From Rhizohabitans arisaemae (GTDB lineage Bacteria; Actinomycetota; Actinomycetes; Streptosporangiales; Streptosporangiaceae): DNA of 64,000 bases. The first letter of the stretch is position 1, and the number at the start of each line of letters is the position of its first letter. Positions 56,383-64,000 of this stretch are shown here, piece by piece. The DNA lies in contig NZ_BLRH01000021.1 of NCBI RefSeq assembly GCF_025996515.1, positions 1-64,000 of the forward strand, in the 5' to 3' direction. Both the position numbers and the translations under genes were made by a program. The notes beneath the pieces were generated by a model. It was not told the DNA's origin. It did not search any database and saw nothing but the letters and a program-made list of their open reading frames with translations.

Positions 56383-57597
56383 ATGCCCCGAACCGCCGTG
56401 GCTACCCCGCCCACGAGCGTGACAACCCCGGCAACCCTCGACGACCTGCTTGACCGAGGGCGAGCCCAGGGGCATCTGTCCCTCCCCGAGCTGCGTGCGG
56501 CGTTCAAGGCCGCCCGGGTGACACCCGCCGACGGCCGCGCCATCCTGACCGAGCTCACCGAGGCCGGGGTCCGCCTCGACGCGGGCGACGCCGCGGCGCC
56601 CGGGCCGGAGCGTGCCGAGGCCGCCGGCGAGTGGGCCGACGCCGAGGACGACGGCGCCGAGGAGGAGGACCTCGACGACCACTCCTCGACCATGGGCGAC
56701 TCCGTCCACACCTACCTGAAGTCCATCGGCCGCCGGACGCTGCTCACCGCGGCGGAGGAGGTCGAGCTGGCCAAGCGGATCGAGGCCGGGCTCTACGCCG
56801 AGCACAAGCTGGAGACCGAGTCGGGCCTGTCCGCCACCCGCCGCGCCGACCTGGAATGGGTGGCCGAGGACGGCCGCCAGGCCAAGGACCACATGCTCGA
56901 GGCCAACCTGCGGCTCGTGGTGTCCGTCGCCAAGAAGTACACCGACCGCGGCATGGCCCTGCTCGACGTCGTCCAGGAGGGCAACCTCGGCCTGATCCGC
57001 GCCGTGGAGAAGTTCGACTACGCCAAGGGCTACAAGTTCTCCACCTACGCGATGTGGTGGATCCGGCAGGCCATCCAGCGCGGCTTCGCCGACTCGGCCC
57101 GGACGATCCGCCTCCCGGTCCACGTGCTGGAGATGCTCAGCAAGCTGAGCCGGATCGAACGCGACATGCACCAGCGGCTGGGCCGCGAACCCACCCCGGA
57201 GGAGCTCGCCGTCGAGCTGGACCGCACCCCCGACCAGATCGAGGAGCTGCTCCGCACCAGCCGGCAGCCGATCAGCCTCGACTCCACCATCGGCGAGGAC
57301 GGCGAGACCCGGATCGGCGACCTGATCGAGGACGTGGACTCCCCGGAGGCCTCCGAGGTCGTCGACCGTCAGCTCCTGGCCGAGCAGCTCCGCTGCGTCC
57401 TCGGCAATCTCACGCCGCGGGAGGCCCGGATCATGTCGCTGCGGTTCGGCCTCGCCGACGGCAAGCCGCACACCCTCGACGAGATCGGCAAGCACCTGGG
57501 TCTCACCCGGGAGCGGATCCGCCAGCTGGAGAAGGAGTCCCTTTCCAAGCTGCGCCACCCCAGCAACACCCGCCCGCTGCTCGACTGGGCGAGCTGA
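56383..57597 (+). CDS. RpoD/HrdB-like sigma-70 factor
   Basis: This 404-residue protein is a group 1/2 sigma factor. After a short region 1.1-like N-terminus and an acidic linker (ADAEDDGAEEEDLDDH) come region 1.2 (DSVHTYLKSIGRRTLLTAAE), region 2 (LRLVVSVAKKYTDRGMALLD to YKFSTYAMWWIRQAIQRGFA), region 3 and region 4 with its helix-turn-helix (HTLDEIGKHLGLTRERIRQL). It is shorter than HrdB because the N-terminal acidic region is reduced, so an HrdA/C/D-type alternative principal sigma factor is also possible. ATG 56383 follows GGAGGAGG. Confidence 0.88.
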   Translation: MPRTAVATPPTSVTTPATLDDLLDRGRAQGHLSLPELRAAFKAARVTPADGRAILTELTEAGVRLDAGDAAAPGPERAEAAGEWADAEDDGAEEEDLDDHSSTMGDSVHTYLKSIGRRTLLTAAEEVELAKRIEAGLYAEHKLETESGLSATRRADLEWVAEDGRQAKDHMLEANLRLVVSVAKKYTDRGMALLDVVQEGNLGLIRAVEKFDYAKGYKFSTYAMWWIRQAIQRGFADSARTIRLPVHVLEMLSKLSRIERDMHQRLGREPTPEELAVELDRTPDQIEELLRTSRQPISLDSTIGEDGETRIGDLIEDVDSPEASEVVDRQLLAEQLRCVLGNLTPREARIMSLRFGLADGKPHTLDEIGKHLGLTRERIRQLEKESLSKLRHPSNTRPLLDWAS

Positions 57598-57605
57598 GGG
57601 CCGCG

Positions 57606-57630
57606 TCCGCCTGTCCCCGGGACAGGCGGA
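57606..57630 (+). terminator. 12-bp hairpin after the sigma gene
   Basis: TCCGCCTGTCCC (57606-57617), one C, then the exact reverse complement (57619-57630). It starts 9 bp after the sigma factor stop codon. Confidence 0.6.
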
Positions 57631-57795
57631 TGATCTCCCCCGGACGGCCCGGGGAGCGCTAGCATGCGGCTACCGGCCGTCGTGGTTGATCTCCAAGGAT
57701 CCTGGGCATCTCCCTGGTGGCCTCCACACCTCCGGGCGTGAGTGATCCGCGCTCACAGACCGGCGAACCGCTGGGCGAGAAGGAGACAAGAGCGC

Positions 57796-58296
57796 ATGGC
57801 GGTCCAGCCCATCAGGCTGTTCGGTGATCCCGTCCTCCGCACCACCGCGGAACCCGTCGTCGCCTTCGACCGCGAGCTGCGGTCCCTGGTCAAGGAGATG
57901 CAGGCGATCCTGCGGTCCCGTCCCGGGCGCGCCGGGATCGCGGCCCCCCAGATCGGCGTCCCCATCCGGGTCGTCGCCTTCAACTTCGAGGGCCGCGCCG
58001 GGCACCTGGTCAATCCGACCCTGGAGACCTCCGGGCGTCGCATCCAGGCCGACGAGTCCTGCCTCTCGACCCCGGGTGCCTCCGGGAACGGCTTCTGGTG
58101 GCCGGTCTCCCGCCCGTACGCGGCCATCGCCCGGGGCAAGGACGCCACCGGGAAGTCGGTGACCGTCCGCGGCCTCGGCATGTTCGCCCGCGTGCTCCAG
58201 CACGAGGTCGACCACCTCGACGGGGTGCTCTTCTTCGACCATCTCACCCCCGAGGACCAGGAGCAGGCGCTCGCCGAGCTCACCCAGGTCCACTGA
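57796..58296 (+). CDS. def: peptide deformylase
   Basis: This 166-residue metalloenzyme removes the formyl group from nascent proteins. Motif 1 is GRAGIAAPQIG, motif 3 is LQHEVDHLDGVLFFD with the HExxH ligands, and motif 2 reads ADESCLSTPG. The canonical EGCLS therefore has Ser in place of Gly, while the metal-binding Cys is kept. It may be a secondary deformylase with altered metal environment or specificity, or simply a natural variant. ATG 57796 follows AAGGAGACAAG. Confidence 0.88.
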   Translation: MAVQPIRLFGDPVLRTTAEPVVAFDRELRSLVKEMQAILRSRPGRAGIAAPQIGVPIRVVAFNFEGRAGHLVNPTLETSGRRIQADESCLSTPGASGNGFWWPVSRPYAAIARGKDATGKSVTVRGLGMFARVLQHEVDHLDGVLFFDHLTPEDQEQALAELTQVH

Positions 58297-58318
58297 CCCT
58301 TTTCCGCGCCGTACGGGC

Positions 58319-58810
58319 TCAGCGGTCGATCTCGACGTCGCCGCCCACGTCGCCGACCTGGTGGACCGAGCCGCCGATCCGGGAGTTCTCCACCGTCTGG
58401 CCGCCCGGGTCCGGGGGTGCGGAGCGGCCTGCGGTGGTCGTGGCCGTGTCCTGGGCCGGTGGGGGTGGGGGTGTGCCGCCGATTCGGAGGCTGCCTTTGA
58501 TCTCGCCGACCTGCAGGACGTCGCCGCCCACCGTGGAGTCCGCCACGGTCTGGGTGAGCGTGGGGACGGGGGGCGGAGTCCGCGGTACGGGGTCCGCGTC
58601 CTGATCCGCGGGCCCGCCGGGGGAGCGTCGCGCCGATCTCAGCCCGTACACCGAGACGGCGAGCCCCGCCGCGGCGACGAACATGCCGATCACCCCGGCG
58701 AGCTGGTCCGCCCGTTCCAGCCCGAGCACCACGAATGCCGCGCCCAGCGCCCCGAGAACCACTCCCACGCCGAGCATCACGCCCCACATCCAGGGGTTAT
58801 GCCGCCTCAT
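58319..58810 (-). CDS. two-helix membrane protein with two C-terminal RHIM-like motif copies
   Basis: This 163-residue protein begins MRRHNPWMWG. Two membrane helices span residues about 8-31 (GVMLGVGVVLGALGAAFVVL) and 36-57 (AGVIGMFVAAAGLAVSVYGL). A proline-rich tail then carries two copies of a short motif at 89-112 (core VLQVGEI) and 140-163 (core VHQVGDV, ending GDVEIDR at the C-terminus). The copies share with the N-termini of the two NB-ARC/TPR proteins the spacing S-x-[VI]-x-x-[DS]-[LV]-x-Q-[IV]-G-x-[VI]. I infer an effector or adaptor that such a motif could recruit. Start ATG 58810 is chosen at the first helix; a longer frame upstream lacks a site. Confidence 0.65.
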   Translation of the reverse strand: MRRHNPWMWGVMLGVGVVLGALGAAFVVLGLERADQLAGVIGMFVAAAGLAVSVYGLRSARRSPGGPADQDADPVPRTPPPVPTLTQTVADSTVGGDVLQVGEIKGSLRIGGTPPPPPAQDTATTTAGRSAPPDPGGQTVENSRIGGSVHQVGDVGGDVEIDR

Positions 58811-58965
58811 AACGCCATATTGCTTGTGAAACACCGTTAATGCGGTGGATGAGCCCGAACAGATACCCGAATGGAGTTGCCGGGTTAGGAACACGACCAC
58901 CGACGTCCGGTACGGCGGCCTCGCCTACGTCGTACGGCATCGTGGTTTCGCGGGTCGGAGACCGC

Positions 58966-59298
58966 TCAGCCGCGCGGTGCATACATGATCACGGCGACGC
59001 CGATCAGGCAGACGATCGCGCCGGCGACGTCCCAGCGGTCGGGGCGGAAGCCGTCCACCACGATTCCCCAGGCCAGGGAGCCGGCGACGAAGACCCCGCC
59101 GTAGGCGGCGAGGATCCGGCCGAAGTGCGCGTCGGGCTGCAAGGTCGCGACGAATCCGTACAGACCGAGGGCGATGACCCCGGCGCCGATCCACAGGGCG
59201 CCCCGGTGCTCGCGCACCCCTTGCCACACCAGCCAGGCCCCGCCGATTTCGGCGAGTGCCGCCAGGGCGAACAGGACCAGGGACCGCAGGATCGTCAC
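58966..59298 (-). CDS. YnfA-family small membrane protein
   Basis: This 110-residue protein matches the UPF0060/YnfA family in length and sequence: [40 protein letters not shown] and [20 protein letters not shown], then [20 protein letters not shown] at the end. Four short membrane helices are expected. The family is related to small multidrug-resistance transporters, but its substrate is unsettled. The start is the GTG at 59298; there is no strong ribosome-binding site. Confidence 0.88.
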   Translation of the reverse strand: MTILRSLVLFALAALAEIGGAWLVWQGVREHRGALWIGAGVIALGLYGFVATLQPDAHFGRILAAYGGVFVAGSLAWGIVVDGFRPDRWDVAGAIVCLIGVAVIMYAPRG

Positions 59299-59427
59299 AG
59301 CACGCCAGGCTAGCCCACACCCGCGCACCGGCGGATGTCCGGTTCGGTCAACGGATATCCGGAACAGGCCGCCGGAACCCGTCGTGGTGAGCAGGCTTGG
59401 GGAAGCGGTGTTCGGAACGGAAAGCAC

Positions 59428-59646
59428 TCAAGCGCTGGCGGCGGCTTCCCAGCGGGCGATGATCGCCGCATCGTCGGCGTCGTCAAGCCCGGACCATATC
59501 TGATCTTCAGTCTCGGCGTAGGGGAGCCACTCGTGGTAGTCAGGCGAGTCCGGCGAGAGATCACGTGTGCCGTGGACCTTGACGCCCTCCACATCGACAA
59601 CCGAGGGGACCCGCAGAACACCACCCGGCAGCATGATCACATTCAT
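59428..59646 (-). CDS. small hypothetical protein, partner of the zinc peptidase gene
   Basis: This 72-residue acidic protein starts MNVIMLPGGVLRVPSVVDVE and ends with a Trp/Asp-rich segment (EDQIWSGLDDADDAAII). ATG 59646 follows GGAAAGGA. It lies 77 bp downstream of the HELGH peptidase gene on the same strand and may be cotranscribed with it. I recognise no family; an inhibitor or immunity role is only a guess from its size and position. Confidence 0.5.
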   Translation of the reverse strand: MNVIMLPGGVLRVPSVVDVEGVKVHGTRDLSPDSPDYHEWLPYAETEDQIWSGLDDADDAAIIARWEAAASA

Positions 59647-59723
59647 GTGCCCAGTCCTTTCCCCAGACTCCCGCCTTATATCAATACCATAGCGGTGTAT
59701 GGACAAGATGGAGAGAAGGACGC

Positions 59724-60206
59724 TCAACCAAGCCCGTACCGCTCGACCATCCATTGATAGGTCTGTTGTGCCGCTCGTGGGTCACCCAGAAGCCGAATCA
59801 AACGGGATGCGCGACGAGTGAGCACACATGCGAAACTCTCGGCGAACAGCTCGGCGACATCCTGCCGGTAGGGCGGCGCCAACCGTGTGCCGTGAAGAGC
59901 ATGCAGCACCAGCCACCATTGATCCTGTGACGGCTGGTCGTCGAGATCGTCCACGGCATGACCCAACTCGTGACCGCACACACTGACCGAGGGTGAGGGC
60001 ACAGTGCCCACAGCGATGCGCCGAAGCTTCGCGTCGTAGGCCCCGGCGCTGCGATCCCAGGAGCCCTGCTGGAGTGGCAGTGGCTGTTTGCGCAGGTCCT
60101 CGAACCCAGGAAGGTCGGGTACTGCACCGGAGCCCACCACGATCCCACCGGTCAGATGATCGGCCAGCCGCCGGGCCAGCCTGGTGGGAACGGCGGCGAG
60201 TGTCAT
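59724..60206 (-). CDS. anthrax-lethal-factor-like zinc metallopeptidase domain protein
   Basis: This 160-residue protein is built around HELGHAVDD (His79, Glu80, His83) with a downstream Glu123 in ELFAESFACVL. HExxHAVDD followed 35-40 residues later by FAE-F resembles the catalytic domain of anthrax lethal factor (ATLF/M34-like). There is no signal peptide and no other domain, so it acts in the cytosol or is delivered by another route. ATG 60206 lacks a good ribosome-binding site and the frame stays open upstream, so the N-terminus is uncertain. Confidence 0.6.
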   Translation of the reverse strand: MTLAAVPTRLARRLADHLTGGIVVGSGAVPDLPGFEDLRKQPLPLQQGSWDRSAGAYDAKLRRIAVGTVPSPSVSVCGHELGHAVDDLDDQPSQDQWWLVLHALHGTRLAPPYRQDVAELFAESFACVLTRRASRLIRLLGDPRAAQQTYQWMVERYGLG

Positions 60207-60611
60207 GATTGCCAGCAAGGATTCGGCCGGGGGAAAAGTGCCTGGCTCCCAGGCCCGAGTCAAGCGCTGTTCAAGCGCGCCTACATGGAGCCATCCCGGC
60301 CGCCCCCTGCCGTTGTTCACTCCATCGCCCCTGAAGCACCGCGTTCGGCCGTTGCCGTGGCTGACGCTCAATGATGGCGTGTTTCTTCAGCGAGCATGCC
60401 GCGTTTGCTTCATTCGGTTGAGTCGGGCCGGTACGGCTCGCACCGCGCGGGCCGTACCGGGGTGGAATCGATCTACGTTGTAAAGGGGGCGGCCACTGGT
60501 CGCTGTGGCATCAGTCCGCGATAGGGGCGTCTTGCGTAATCCACCGCGGTGCCGTACCTGCGGAGGGAGGGAGCCGCGGAGCCCGTACCGAGCGAAAAGA
60601 AGGGGGTGCGT
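60207..60611. other. intergenic region; hairpin only
   Basis: No convincing gene in this 405-bp stretch. The only structured element is the hairpin at 60428-60460, listed separately. Confidence 0.4.
60428..60460 (-). terminator. 10-bp hairpin downstream of menF
   Basis: CCGGTACGGC (60428-60437) and its reverse complement GCCGTACCGG (60451-60460) surround a 13-nt loop, about 150 bp past the minus-strand menF stop. It is a plausible terminator for menF. Confidence 0.35.
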
Positions 60612-61871
60612 CTAGCCTTCCAGGGCGTACTGCATGACGCGGAGTTTGGTCTGGGCCTCGGCGAGCTCGTCGGCGGGGTTCGAACCGGCCATGATGCCGC
60701 CCCCGGCGAAGAGCCGGGCCCGGTTCCCGGAGATCTGCCCGCAGCGCAGCGCGATGCCCCACTCGCCGTCGCCGCGGGCGTCGATCCAGCCGACCGGTCC
60801 GGCGTAGCCGCCGCGATCCATGCCTTCGAGCTCCCGGATGACCTCCAGCGCGACGGGCGTCGGGCTGCCTCCGACGGCCGCGGTGGGGTGCATCGCGGCG
60901 ACCACGTCCAAGACCGAGGCGCCGTCGGTGAGCCGTCCGCTGACGGGGGAGGCGAGGTGCTGCAGGTTGGGCAGGACCAGCAGTCGCGGCTCGGCGGGGA
61001 CGTGCAGCTCGTCGCAGAGCGGGGTGAGCGCCTCGCGCACCGACTCGACGGCGTAGGCGTGCTCCGAGCGGTCCTTGGCCGAGGCGAACAGGCCGGCCCC
61101 GCGGGCGACGTCCTCGGTGGCGTCGCCGCCCCGGGTCGTGGTCCCGGCGAGCACCAGGGACTCGATGGCCTTGCCCGTACGGCGGATCAGCAGCTCGGGG
61201 GTGGCGCCGACCAGGCCGTCGCAGGAGAAGGTGTAGCACTCGGGGTAGCGGGTGCTCAGCCGGTCCAGGAGTATCCGGATGTCGATCTGACGTTCGGCGA
61301 GCGCGGTGAGGTCGCGGGCGAGGACGACCTTGGACAGCCGGTCGGCGCGGATGGCCCGCACCGCCTGGGCGACCGCGTGCTCCCACTGCGGCGCGGTGAG
61401 CGAGCCGTCGCTGTATCGGATCCGGCCGGGGACGTCGAGCGGCCGGGGACGCGGGGTGTCCTCGAAGGGGCCGTCGACCCGCCCGCCGAGGCCGTCGCTG
61501 ATCGTGGTGAGCCAGGCCCGGCCGTCGCGGCGGGCGAGCACGGTGCGCGGGACGACCAGCACCGAGCCGGGGGAGGAGGCGTCGAAGGTGAAGCTGCCGA
61601 AGGCGACCGGGCCGGTGCCGGGCAGGTCGAGCTCGTCGTCGACGTGGGCGCGGGCGAAGGTGCCCGCCAGCCATTGGCGGGCCCAGCCAAATCGGTCGGG
61701 TCCGGCGGGGACCTGGACCCGGGCGGCCTCTCCCCAGCCGACGAGGCCCTCACCGTGATGGATCCACGCGTACGGGGTGGGGGTCGGCAGCGCGGTGATC
61801 AAATCGCCCGGGTCGTCGACGGCGACGGTGCGAACCACCAGTGGCCGAGACAGTCCAAGAGCGACACCCAC
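60612..61871 (-). CDS. menF: isochorismate synthase (MenF-type)
   Basis: This 419-residue chorismate-utilising enzyme converts chorismate to isochorismate. Family blocks present are LSKVVLARDLTA (catalytic Lys), YTFSCDGLVGATPELLIRR, LAGTTTRGGD, KDRSEHAYAVESVREALTPL, HPTAAVGGSPTPVALEVI and the magnesium-site segment AEAQTKLRVMQYAL. Since menD, menC, menB and menE lie 10 kb to the left, menaquinone synthesis is the likely role; a siderophore or salicylate pathway is the alternative, with no such genes in the window. The GTG at 61871 begins 10 bp after the WYL gene stop on the same strand. TAGAGT 7 bp upstream could also allow a leaderless start. Confidence 0.88.
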   Translation of the reverse strand: MGVALGLSRPLVVRTVAVDDPGDLITALPTPTPYAWIHHGEGLVGWGEAARVQVPAGPDRFGWARQWLAGTFARAHVDDELDLPGTGPVAFGSFTFDASSPGSVLVVPRTVLARRDGRAWLTTISDGLGGRVDGPFEDTPRPRPLDVPGRIRYSDGSLTAPQWEHAVAQAVRAIRADRLSKVVLARDLTALAERQIDIRILLDRLSTRYPECYTFSCDGLVGATPELLIRRTGKAIESLVLAGTTTRGGDATEDVARGAGLFASAKDRSEHAYAVESVREALTPLCDELHVPAEPRLLVLPNLQHLASPVSGRLTDGASVLDVVAAMHPTAAVGGSPTPVALEVIRELEGMDRGGYAGPVGWIDARGDGEWGIALRCGQISGNRARLFAGGGIMAGSNPADELAEAQTKLRVMQYALEG

Positions 61872-61881
61872 CCGCCAAACT

Positions 61882-62931
61882 CTATTGGCTCGTCTGACCG
61901 TGTTCGACCTGCGGGGGGTCAAAGTGATCGACGTCACGGCCGTCGTCCGATCCGCCCTGGTCGGCGTAGCGGCGGAGCATTTCCCGCGCGGTACGGAGCA
62001 TGTGCGCGCGGAGGGAGGGCGGGTGGAGCACCTCGGCGTCGTCGCCGAGTCTGCGGAACAGGTCCACGGCGACGTTTTCATGGATCTCCAGGGGGATCAC
62101 GACCTCGCGCCGGCCCTCCTCGTCGGGCGGACCGGCCGAGGCGGCCACCACCGAGGCGATCTCGGGCCCGATCAGGTGGGGCAGGCGCTCCAGGCCGACG
62201 GGGGAGATCCGGGCGACCGCCTCATGGCTGTAGAGCCGGTTGAGGAACTCCCGGGAGTACGTGCGCCACTCGGCCTGGAGGTCGAAGTCGGCGGGGCGCT
62301 CGAAGCGTTCGGGCACGGTGTGGAGTCCGAGGACGCGCGAGATCCGGTAGGTCCGGACGCTCTCTCCGCTCCGCGCCATCATGTACCAGTTGCCGGCTTT
62401 GAGGACGAGCCCGAGGGGGTCCAGGACGCGTTCGAACTCCTGGCGTCCCCAGCGGCGGTAGCGGACCCGGATCCGCTGCTCCTTCCAGACGGCGTCGGCG
62501 ATCTGGGCGAGGAACGGGGTCTGCTCGGTCCGGTTGAACCAGCCCGGGGCGTCGAGGTGGAACCGTTCCCGGATCCGGCCGGCCCGCGAGCGCAGCTCCG
62601 GGGGGAGGGCAGCGAGGATCTTCAGCTCGGCGGCGGCGACCACGGTGCCCAGCCCGAGCTCGGAGGCGGGTCCGGGGAGCCCGGCGAGGAAGAGGGAGTC
62701 CGCCTCCTCGCCGGTGAGCCCGGTGAGGCGGGTCCGGTAGCCGTCGAGGAGCCGGTAGCCGCCCGCCGGACCGCGGTCGGCGTAGACCGGGACCCCCGCC
62801 GCGCTCAGCGACTCGACGTCGCGGTAGACCGTGCGAAGGGACACCTCCAGCTCGTCGGCGATCTCCCTGGCGGTGAGCCGCCCGCGCGTCTGTAGCAGGA
62901 GCAGGACGGAGAGCAGGCGGGATGCGCGCAT
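61882..62931 (-). CDS. WYL-domain transcriptional regulator
   Basis: This 349-residue protein has an N-terminal winged helix (MRASRLLSVLLLLQTRGRLT, then AREIADELEVSLRTVYRDVE). The middle region contains the WYL domain (GLVLKAGNWYMMARSGESVR, with NWYM and an arginine-rich YRISRVLGL). A C-terminal WCX-type extension follows. WYL proteins sense nucleic-acid-related or small ligands. It is divergent from the gene at 62994 with only 62 bp between starts and may regulate it, and it may be cotranscribed with menF. Confidence 0.88.
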   Translation of the reverse strand: MRASRLLSVLLLLQTRGRLTAREIADELEVSLRTVYRDVESLSAAGVPVYADRGPAGGYRLLDGYRTRLTGLTGEEADSLFLAGLPGPASELGLGTVVAAAELKILAALPPELRSRAGRIRERFHLDAPGWFNRTEQTPFLAQIADAVWKEQRIRVRYRRWGRQEFERVLDPLGLVLKAGNWYMMARSGESVRTYRISRVLGLHTVPERFERPADFDLQAEWRTYSREFLNRLYSHEAVARISPVGLERLPHLIGPEIASVVAASAGPPDEEGRREVVIPLEIHENVAVDLFRRLGDDAEVLHPPSLRAHMLRTAREMLRRYADQGGSDDGRDVDHFDPPQVEHGQTSQ

Positions 62932-62993
62932 GCTGTCCAGTTTGCTCCATAAAACTGACAAGAGATGACAGGATTCGGGGGAAGGATGAGCCC

Positions 62994-64000
62994 ATGACCG
63001 TCGACATCGATCGTGCCCAGGTGGTCGCGTACCGGGTGCATGCTCAAGAACTCTCCAGGGCGACGGCGGACGCCGCGGCCTTGGCCGTACACGACCTGGG
63101 GGTTCAGGACAGCCCGGCGGGGTCGGCCGCGCTCGCGCTCACCGCGCGGCTGCCCGAACCGCACCGGGGGGAGGGGTTCGCCCGCGCGTGGTCCTTCCGC
63201 GGGGCGCCGCACCTGTATCGGAGGGCGGACCTGCCGTTCTTCGCCGCGGCGCAGTGGCCGCTCACCGGCGCGGACGCGACCGCCAGGATGGTGGGGGCCG
63301 GGACCGCGCTGCGCAAGGCGGGGATCGGGGGGCTCGAAGCCTTCGGTACGGCCGCCGCGGCGCTGCACGAGGTGGTGACGGGTCCGTGTACCAAGGGTGA
63401 GGCGAGCGGCGCGCTCACCCGCGCGCTGCCCGAGGCGTTCGCCTACGACTGCCGTCCCTGCAAGACGCGGCACGTCTACGACTACGTGATCACCCTTCCG
63501 TCCCTGCCCGCGGGGATCGAACTGGAGCCAGGGACCAGCCCGCCCACGCTGCTCCCCATGGCCGACTGGCCCGAGCTGCGGCCGGGTCCCGAGGTCGTCG
63601 GCGCGCTGATCACGGCGTACCTGCGGCTGCTCGGCCCGGCGGGGCCGGGTGAGGTGGCGGGTTTCATCGGGACCAAGACCGCCGAGGTCAAGAAGTGGTG
63701 GCCGGACGGGCTCGCCCGGGTCCGGGTGGAGGGCCGGGCCGCCTGGATCCCGGAGGACCGCCTCGCGGCGCTGCGTCACGCCGAGCCGGTCAGCCTGATC
63801 CGGCTTCTTCCGGTGTCCGACCCCTACCTGCAGGCCAGGGACCGTGAGCTGCTCGTCCCGGAGGAGGCCCGGCGCAAGGAGCTGTGGAAGATCATCGGGT
63901 CGCCGAACGCGCTGCTCGTCGACGGGGAGGTCGCCGGGGTCTGGCGGGCCCGCAAGGCGGGGCGGGATCGCCTCGACGTCGCGGTCACCGCGTTCGAGAG
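62994..64000 (+). CDS. winged-helix DNA-binding domain protein (HTH_42), cut by the window edge
   Basis: The frame is open from ATG 62994 (after GGGGGAAGGATGAG) to the right edge, 335 residues so far, and lacks its 3' end. It belongs to the winged-helix DNA-binding (HTH_42/AlkX) group: HLYRRADLPFFAAAQWPL near residue 75, then the cysteine-containing YDCRPCKTRHVYDY, and LPVSDPYLQARDRELLVPEE with SPNALLVDGEVAGVWRARKA. The last segment is typical of the family's conserved core. Related proteins act in DNA interstrand crosslink or alkylation repair. It pairs divergently with the WYL regulator. Confidence 0.8.
   Translation, partial: MTVDIDRAQVVAYRVHAQELSRATADAAALAVHDLGVQDSPAGSAALALTARLPEPHRGEGFARAWSFRGAPHLYRRADLPFFAAAQWPLTGADATARMVGAGTALRKAGIGGLEAFGTAAAALHEVVTGPCTKGEASGALTRALPEAFAYDCRPCKTRHVYDYVITLPSLPAGIELEPGTSPPTLLPMADWPELRPGPEVVGALITAYLRLLGPAGPGEVAGFIGTKTAEVKKWWPDGLARVRVEGRAAWIPEDRLAALRHAEPVSLIRLLPVSDPYLQARDRELLVPEEARRKELWKIIGSPNALLVDGEVAGVWRARKAGRDRLDVAVTAFE

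Overview
This 64 kb window is chromosomal DNA from a very GC-rich, mycothiol-producing actinomycete. MshC, a complete set of menaquinone (futalosine-independent) genes, actinobacterial families such as TIGR03843 and DUF3090, GTG/TTG starts and leaderless promoters all point that way. A Streptosporangiales-type organism is my inference; nothing here fixes the genus. I see no rRNA, tRNA, CRISPR array or intact mobile element.

Bases 1-924 are decayed DNA with a LysR-type remnant. Bases 925-28749 form a large catabolic island. It opens with a 2-oxoadipate dioxygenase/decarboxylase (HglS-like) and an ALDH7-type aminoadipate-semialdehyde dehydrogenase. A phosphotriesterase-like hydrolase and a TetR regulator follow, then a rare 1008-residue fusion of a small-molecule kinase, a LytM/M23 domain and a class-III PLP enzyme. 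Next come two complete five-gene peptide/opine-type ABC importers. The first is in an operon with an amidase, an amidohydrolase, an acyl-CoA synthetase and an aminoaldehyde dehydrogenase. The island ends with an isonitrile-hydratase-like gene divergent from a GMC oxidoreductase and a metallo-hydrolase. Five near-identical 22-bp palindromes centred on CGAYCG lie in front of five transcription units, so the island appears to be one TetR-controlled regulon. The kinase-phospholyase, ALDH7 and HglS fit consecutive steps of hydroxylysine-type degradation (phosphorylation, elimination to allysine, 2-aminoadipate, 2-oxoadipate, 2-hydroxyglutarate). Two importers and several hydrolases could supply the substrate.

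Bases 28750-41800 carry an IS-like remnant, housekeeping genes and small secreted or membrane proteins. The conserved actinobacterial set (histidine phosphatase, DUF3090, TIGR03843) is separated from mshC by about 6 kb of unrelated genes. A SRPBCC-ArsR pair has two visible operators.

Bases 42191-47156 hold two tandem paralogous NB-ARC/TPR (STAND) proteins, each preceded by a translationally coupled mini-ORF. Each protein has one short N-terminal motif with a Q-[IV]-G core, resembling RHIM-like amyloid signalling motifs. A two-helix membrane protein at 58319-58810 carries two C-terminal copies of the same motif. This resembles the one-copy NLR / two-copy membrane effector layout of fungal NWD2/HET-S and is the best candidate for an undescribed system in the window.

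Bases 47323-64000 contain the menaquinone genes menD, menC, menB and menE, with menF 10 kb away. They also hold an ECF sigma factor with its companion membrane protein, an RpoD-like sigma factor, peptide deformylase, an anthrax-lethal-factor-like zinc peptidase, a WYL regulator and, at the right edge, a truncated winged-helix protein.
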